From the NCBI GenBank assembly GCA_021845705.1, contig JAJZVJ010000052.1, positions 1-9,950 of the forward strand: a DNA stretch of 9,950 bases, in the 5' to 3' direction. The position numbers and the translations under genes were made by a program. The notes under the pieces are model-generated. The model was not told the origin of the DNA, searched no databases, and was given only the letters and a program-made list of their open reading frames with translations. Positions within the stretch are counted from its first letter, which is position 1. Each line of letters begins with the position of its first letter. Shown here piece after piece: positions 5,905-9,950 of this stretch. This DNA is from a bacterium. GTDB taxonomy: Bacteria; Elusimicrobiota; Elusimicrobia; Elusimicrobiales; UBA9959.

Positions 5905-6279
5905 TTAAGAACCCAGGGCCGCCTTGATCTTGGCGTCCAGTTCGTCCAGGGAGAAGGGCTTCTGCACCACTTCGCTGGCGCCGCTGAGCAGCGCTATCCC
6001 CTTTTCGGCGGCCACGTCGCGCGAGGTCATTATGATTATCTTCGGCCCGTCCGCGCCCAGCCGCGACGAGATTTCGCTGGCCACGTGGTAGCCGTCGATA
6101 TAGGGCATCATCACGTCCAGGAGCACAAGGTCGAACTTCTCCGCCTCGGCGGCCTGCAGCGCTTCCTTGCCGTTAACCCTGGCCGTAACATCGTAACCGG
6201 ACCTCCTGAAATACGACTCAAGCAGGTCTATGATGTCCGGATCGTCGTCCGCTATCAGAATCCGCTTTCGACTTTCCAT
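5905..6279 (-). CDS. Single-domain response regulator (CheY-like receiver)
   Basis: A 124-residue protein that is one receiver domain and nothing else. The acidic pocket is Asp11-Asp12-Asp13, the phosphoacceptor is Asp55 in LVLLDVMMP, the switch Thr is Thr85 in IIIMTSRD, and the conserved Lys is Lys107 in VQKPFS. All residues needed for phosphorylation from a histidine kinase are present. With no DNA-binding or enzymatic output it must act by protein contact, as CheY does on the flagellar motor, or as a phosphorelay intermediate. No kinase is in the window. The start ATG at 6279 lies 25 nt inside dnaE in another frame. The receiver's first strand begins at residue 6 and the next Met is residue 57, so a later start is not possible without losing the fold. 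A modest GGGGGA lies 6 nt upstream, inside dnaE. The overlap predicts cotranscription and likely translational coupling with dnaE. Confidence 0.95.
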   Translation of the reverse strand: MESRKRILIADDDPDIIDLLESYFRRSGYDVTARVNGKEALQAAEAEKFDLVLLDVMMPYIDGYHVASEISSRLGADGPKIIIMTSRDVAAEKGIALLSGASEVVQKPFSLDELDAKIKAALGS

Positions 6280-9200
6280 GTTTTGTCCCCCAGGAGGCGT
6301 TCCACCTCGCGCAACAGGCCGTCGCTCAAATTAACGGTCTCGGTGGTCTCTATCATATAGGTGCCGCGCCCCTTGGTGTTCACCTGGAAATAAACCGGGC
6401 ACATACCGTGATTCTTCCCGAGCGCCGACTTCAGTTCATGAAGCTGCTTCTCGTCAAAAAGTATCCCTTCCGGAAGGTTCACCACCAGCCCGCGGGCCCA
6501 CTTGTTCATAGCGTCGTAAAGACCGTAGGCTTCCTCGGCTATCAGCTCGAAGTTCTGCTCTCCGAAATCCGATTTCTGCACCTTGCCGGAGACCACTACC
6601 ACCTTGTTCGGGCCCAGCTGGGAACCGTATAGCTTGTATTTTTTGGGGAACAGGCAGACGCCCAGGCTGCCGGTAAGGTCTTCCACCTCGAACTTGGCCA
6701 TGGCCTCGCCGGTCCGCTTGGTCTGGATGTTCTTGAACTGCGCCACTATCCCCGCCACGCGCACCATGGCCCCCTCGGCGAAGCCGCCGGCCAGGACCTT
6801 ATCAGCCTGGGCGTTGGAGACCATGGAAAGATGACGGCGGTAGCTGTTGAGCGGGTGCCCGGAGAAATAGAAGCCCAGCACCTCGCGCTCGTTCTTAAGC
6901 AGCGCGTGCTCGCTCATGAGCGGGGCCGCCTTCTTTTCTTCTCCGAAAAGCATCCCCTGGTTGACATCCCGGGCCCCCTTGTCCCCGCAGAAGGCGTCCA
7001 CGGCGGCCATCGCCTTGGTCCGCGAGATCTCCGGCTTTTCGGCCGGGTAGAACACGTCGAAGGCGCCGCCCTTCGCCAGCGATTCCACCACGCGTTTGTT
7101 GAGCTGCTTGGAATCAGCGCGGAGGGTAAATTCCTCGAAAGAACGGTACGGCCCGTTCCTGTCCCGCTCCGCCACCATGGCCTCCACCACGCCCTCGCCC
7201 ACGTTCTTGACGGCGGTAAGCGCGAAGCGGATGGCGGGCTTGCCCTGGACGTCCTCTATGGAAAATTTCTTCTGCGAGCGGTTCACGCTCGGGCCGAGGA
7301 TGGCTATCTCCATGTCCTGGGCCTCGCCGATGTAGGTGACCAGCTTGTTCTCCTTCTCCTCGGAATTCACGGCGCTCTTGCCGATCTCGCTCGTCAGCAG
7401 GGCGGCCATGAACTCCACCGGATAGTTGGCCTTCAGCCACGCGGTATGGTAGGCGATCAGCGCGTAGGCCACGGAGTGGGACTTGTTGAAGCCGTAGCCG
7501 GCGAACTTCGCCATATCGTCGAAGATCTTGCTTGAGAGCTTGGTGGGGACGTCGTGGAACTTCCTGGACTGTTCCACGAACTTGACGCGCAGCTTCTCCA
7601 TGACGTCCAGCTTCTTCTTGCCCATCGCCTTGCGGAAATCGTCGGCCTCGCTGGGCGTGAAGTCGGCCAGTTTTTTGGAGATCTCCATGACCTGTTCCTG
7701 GTACACCATCGTGCCGTAGGTGTCCTTCAGGATGGGCTCGAGCAGCGGGTGGTCGTAGGTGATCTTCTTGCGGCCGTGCTTGCGGTCCACGAACATCTCG
7801 AGCATCCCGCTCTCTATCGGGCCGGGCCGGTACAGCGCCACCAGCGCGGCGATGTCGCTGAAAGCGGTGGGCTTGAGGCCTTTCACCAGCTTCTTCATGC
7901 CGTCGCTTTCCAGCTGGAACACGCCCGTGGTCTTCCCTTCGCAGAGCAGGTCGAAGGACTTCTTATCGTCCATAGGGACGGAATAGATGTCGAATTTCTC
8001 CTGGCCGGGCAGCTTGCGGATGAACTCGGAGGCGGTCTCTATGATGGTCAGCGTGCGCAGGCCGAGGAAGTCCACCTTGAGCATGCCGAGGGCGCCCAGC
8101 ATGTTGCCGTCGTACTGGGTGGTGATGACGTCCTTGTTGTTGCGGTTGGCGAGCGGCACGTAGTCGGTGATGTCGTCCTTGGAGATCACGACCCCGGCCG
8201 CGTGCACGCCGGTCTGGCGGCGCAGGCCCTCCACCTTCAGCGCGATGTCGAACATCTTCTTGATCCGGGGATCGCGCTGGTATTCTTTAAGCTCGTTGAC
8301 CTCGTTGAGGGCCTTGTAGAGGGTGGTGCCAAGTTCGGACGGGACCAGCTTGGCTATGGCGTTGATCTCGGAGAGAGGGATGTTCATCACGCGGCCCACG
8401 TCGCGCACGGCGCTCTTGGCTTTTATGGTGCCGTAGGTGATGATATTGGCCACGCGGCTGGCGCCGTACTTCTCGCGGACGTACTGCACCACCTTCTCGC
8501 GGCCGTCGTCGGAGAAGTCTATGTCCAGGTCCGGCATGCTCTTGCGGCCCGGGTTCAGGAAGCGCTCGAACAGCAGCGAGTTGGGCAGCGGGTCCACGCG
8601 GGTGATATCCAGGGTGTAGGCGACCAGCGAGCCGGCGCCGGAGCCGCGGCCGGGCCCGACGGGGACGCCTATGCCGCGGCCGTGGGTTATGAAATCCATG
8701 ACTATCAGGAAGTAGCTGGAGAAGCCCATCTTCTTGATGGTGTCCAGTTCGAACTCGAGGCGCTTGCGGTAGTCCTCTCCGGCGTTGGGGACTTTCTTTT
8801 TCAGGCCCTCCTCGCAGAGGTCGCGCAGGTAGTAGAAGTCGCCGTCCCCCTCCGGGTGTATTTCCTTGTAGCGCTGGGGGATGTCGAAGGCCGGGAGATG
8901 GAGCTTGCTGGTGTCGATCTTGACGTTGCACATGTCGGCAATGACCAGGGTGTTCTTTATGGATTCGGGAGTGTGGGAGAAGAGCTTTATCATCTCCTCC
9001 GGTGATTTATAATAAAGCTCGTGGGACATCTTCATGCGGTCGGGATCGTCCATCTGCGAGCCGGTGGAGATGCAGACGTGGGCGTCGTGGGCTTCCCAGT
9101 CTTCTTTTTTCTGGTAGTGGCAGTCGTTGGTGGCTACTAGCGGGATGCCGGTGCGCTTGGCTACCTCCAGGATGCCCGCGATGGCGGCGGTCTCCTCGGG

Positions 9201-9767
9201 GATGTTGTGGTCCATCATCTCCAGATAAAAGTTGCCTTTACCCAGGATGTCCTGATACTCCATGGCGAGTTTTGCGGCGTCGTCGAGGCGGCCTTCGGCG
9301 CAGGCGCGGGTTACGTGGGATTTGAGGCAGCCGGAGAGGCAGACAAGGCCTTCGGCGTGCCTGGCGAGGCTCTCGGCGTCTATACGCGGATCGTGGTAGA
9401 AGCCTTCGAGGTAGGCGTTGGAAACGAGCTTCATCAGGTTTCTGTAGCCGGTGTCGTTCTTCGCGAGGACGGTCATATGCCCGTTGTCGCGGCGACCGGT
9501 GCTTTTGTCGCGGTCCTTGCGGGAACCGCGGGTGATGTAGCATTCGCAGCCGATTATGGGCTTCAGGCCCGCGGCGTTGGCCATGAAGTAGAACTCCATG
9601 GCGCCGTACATATTGCCGTGGTCGGTGACGGCAAGGGCGTTGCCCGGGCGCGCGCCGAGGCCTTTCAGGAAATCCGAGGGGTTGCCGTGCCCGTCGCTGA
9701 GGCGCAGCATGCCGTCGAGCAGCGAGTACTCGGAATGGTTATGCAGATGAACAAATTCAGGCTTCAT
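6255..9767 (-). CDS. dnaE: DNA polymerase III alpha subunit, replicative polymerase
   Basis: A 1170-residue DnaE1-type catalytic subunit that copies both strands at the replication fork; E. coli DnaE is 1160 residues, so this is full length and uninterrupted. In order: PHP domain (about 1-280) starting with HLHNHSEYSLLDG; palm with PDLDIDFSDD (Asp412 and Asp414 as metal-binding catalytic residues) and KVDFLGL (Asp565, the third); fingers and helix-hairpin-helix region; QGMLF at 937-941, a good match to the internal beta-clamp-binding motif; and an OB-fold from about 1002 to 1085. The PHP domain keeps a full set of likely metal ligands, unlike E. coli. The start at 9767 is chosen because family members begin a few residues before HLHxH; the frame extends to a GTG at 9809, giving an atypical hydrophobic leader. 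No strong Shine-Dalgarno precedes 9767. The last 25 nt overlap the receiver gene. Confidence 0.98.
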   Translation of the reverse strand: MKPEFVHLHNHSEYSLLDGMLRLSDGHGNPSDFLKGLGARPGNALAVTDHGNMYGAMEFYFMANAAGLKPIIGCECYITRGSRKDRDKSTGRRDNGHMTVLAKNDTGYRNLMKLVSNAYLEGFYHDPRIDAESLARHAEGLVCLSGCLKSHVTRACAEGRLDDAAKLAMEYQDILGKGNFYLEMMDHNIPEETAAIAGILEVAKRTGIPLVATNDCHYQKKEDWEAHDAHVCISTGSQMDDPDRMKMSHELYYKSPEEMIKLFSHTPESIKNTLVIADMCNVKIDTSKLHLPAFDIPQRYKEIHPEGDGDFYYLRDLCEEGLKKKVPNAGEDYRKRLEFELDTIKKMGFSSYFLIVMDFITHGRGIGVPVGPGRGSGAGSLVAYTLDITRVDPLPNSLLFERFLNPGRKSMPDLDIDFSDDGREKVVQYVREKYGASRVANIITYGTIKAKSAVRDVGRVMNIPLSEINAIAKLVPSELGTTLYKALNEVNELKEYQRDPRIKKMFDIALKVEGLRRQTGVHAAGVVISKDDITDYVPLANRNNKDVITTQYDGNMLGALGMLKVDFLGLRTLTIIETASEFIRKLPGQEKFDIYSVPMDDKKSFDLLCEGKTTGVFQLESDGMKKLVKGLKPTAFSDIAALVALYRPGPIESGMLEMFVDRKHGRKKITYDHPLLEPILKDTYGTMVYQEQVMEISKKLADFTPSEADDFRKAMGKKKLDVMEKLRVKFVEQSRKFHDVPTKLSSKIFDDMAKFAGYGFNKSHSVAYALIAYHTAWLKANYPVEFMAALLTSEIGKSAVNSEEKENKLVTYIGEAQDMEIAILGPSVNRSQKKFSIEDVQGKPAIRFALTAVKNVGEGVVEAMVAERDRNGPYRSFEEFTLRADSKQLNKRVVESLAKGGAFDVFYPAEKPEISRTKAMAAVDAFCGDKGARDVNQGMLFGEEKKAAPLMSEHALLKNEREVLGFYFSGHPLNSYRRHLSMVSNAQADKVLAGGFAEGAMVRVAGIVAQFKNIQTKRTGEAMAKFEVEDLTGSLGVCLFPKKYKLYGSQLGPNKVVVVSGKVQKSDFGEQNFELIAEEAYGLYDAMNKWARGLVVNLPEGILFDEKQLHELKSALGKNHGMCPVYFQVNTKGRGTYMIETTETVNLSDGLLREVERLLGDKTWKVESGF

Positions 9768-9815
9768 TAATATGAAAAGACAAAAAAACCCGTGGCCGAA
9801 CGGAACCACCAGCTT

Positions 9816-9833
9816 TAATTATATAAATAATTA
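9816..9833. repeat. AT-rich dyad overlapping the dnaE promoter
   Basis: Perfect 7-bp arms TAATTAT (9816-9822) and ATAATTA (9827-9833) flank a 4-nt centre ATAA. The dyad contains the TATAAT -10 candidate and also a TATAAA on the other strand (9822-9827). It could be an operator, a pair of back-to-back promoters, or simply AT-rich DNA that is easily symmetric by chance. From 9834 to the window edge I see no gene I can defend. Confidence 0.4.
9818..9823 (-). promoter_or_regulatory. Candidate -10 element of the dnaE promoter
   Basis: The minus strand reads TATAAT, an exact -10 consensus, in an AT-rich island within otherwise GC-rich DNA. The 16-18 nt spacing upstream gives only weak -35 candidates (TTCCTT, TCCTTA or CCTTAA). 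The expected transcript start near 9811 gives a leader of about 44 nt before the dnaE ATG at 9767. The support is position and base composition only. Confidence 0.4.
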
Positions 9834-9950
9834 GGCCGCTTAAGGAATTCCCGGGAGGAAGGAGGGGATTCCAGAGGGGAATGGCGACCGCGGGATGCGC
9901 AGCCGGGGGCTTACCGCAGGGGCCAGAACGCAAAACACGCTCGGCCACAC

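Noticed and set aside
5905..6279. A two-component pair formed by the receiver and the HAMP protein
   Set aside because: The HAMP protein has no histidine-kinase domain and is two genes away across the heptamer element. Nothing shows that it signals to the receiver.
7554..9005. A 483-codon open frame on the plus strand opposite dnaE
   Set aside because: It lies wholly inside the well-supported dnaE gene. Its His/Val/Leu/Gly/Ala-rich translation is typical of antisense shadows in GC-rich coding DNA, and no motif is recognisable.
9781..9803. A terminator-like stem followed by seven T on the minus strand in the dnaE leader
   Set aside because: The stem is only CCGT/ACGG plus a possible G-T pair with a 6-nt loop, too weak for a rho-independent terminator. 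An attenuator cannot be claimed from this.
9757..9948. A 63-codon minus-strand open frame upstream of and overlapping the dnaE start
   Set aside because: It spans the promoter-like AT-rich island and has no ribosome-binding site or recognisable sequence. It also overlaps the dnaE start in another frame.

Overview
The window suggests a GC-rich, Gram-negative bacterium. Several proteins have Sec signal peptides, one is a TolC-type outer-membrane channel, and another ends in the terminal phenylalanine typical of outer-membrane beta-barrels. Isoleucine is often encoded by ATA despite the high GC. With the pyrophosphate-type phosphofructokinase, this makes an Elusimicrobiota-like or other non-proteobacterial lineage plausible. 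That placement is a guess, because the window has no rRNA or other phylogenetic marker beyond dnaE.

All eight confident genes lie on the minus strand, so transcription runs from high to low coordinates. In that order: (1) a short AT-rich promoter/leader at about 9768-9833; (2) dnaE, the replicative polymerase III alpha subunit; (3) a single-domain CheY-like receiver that starts inside the last codons of dnaE; (4) an unrecognised outer-membrane beta-barrel candidate; (5) a phosphofructokinase with the residue pair typical of pyrophosphate-dependent enzymes; (6) a 3894-3994 gap holding two arrays of 7-nt repeats, one G/C-only and one GACTC-type, bounded by a 9-bp inverted repeat; (7) a tight four-gene cassette of HAMP-domain membrane protein, TolC-like channel, periplasmic patatin phospholipase and TPR protein.

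The first block (dnaE to phosphofructokinase) mixes replication, signalling, envelope and glycolysis genes with gaps of 51-74 nt or a short overlap. It may be one transcript with no single pathway. The second block looks functionally coherent. HAMP/TolC and patatin/TPR each share an ATGA stop-start junction, only 59 nt separates TolC from the patatin, and all four products are predicted to sit in the envelope. A lipid-handling or secretion role is an inference. No inner-membrane pump, adaptor protein or histidine kinase is present in the window.

The points most worth a second look are the heptanucleotide element, the HAMP-TolC-patatin-TPR cassette, the apparently complete metal-site set in the DnaE PHP domain, and the pyrophosphate-type phosphofructokinase. 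I saw no CRISPR array, tRNA, rRNA, transposase or convincing rho-independent terminator. No stretch over 300 nt lacks a gene.
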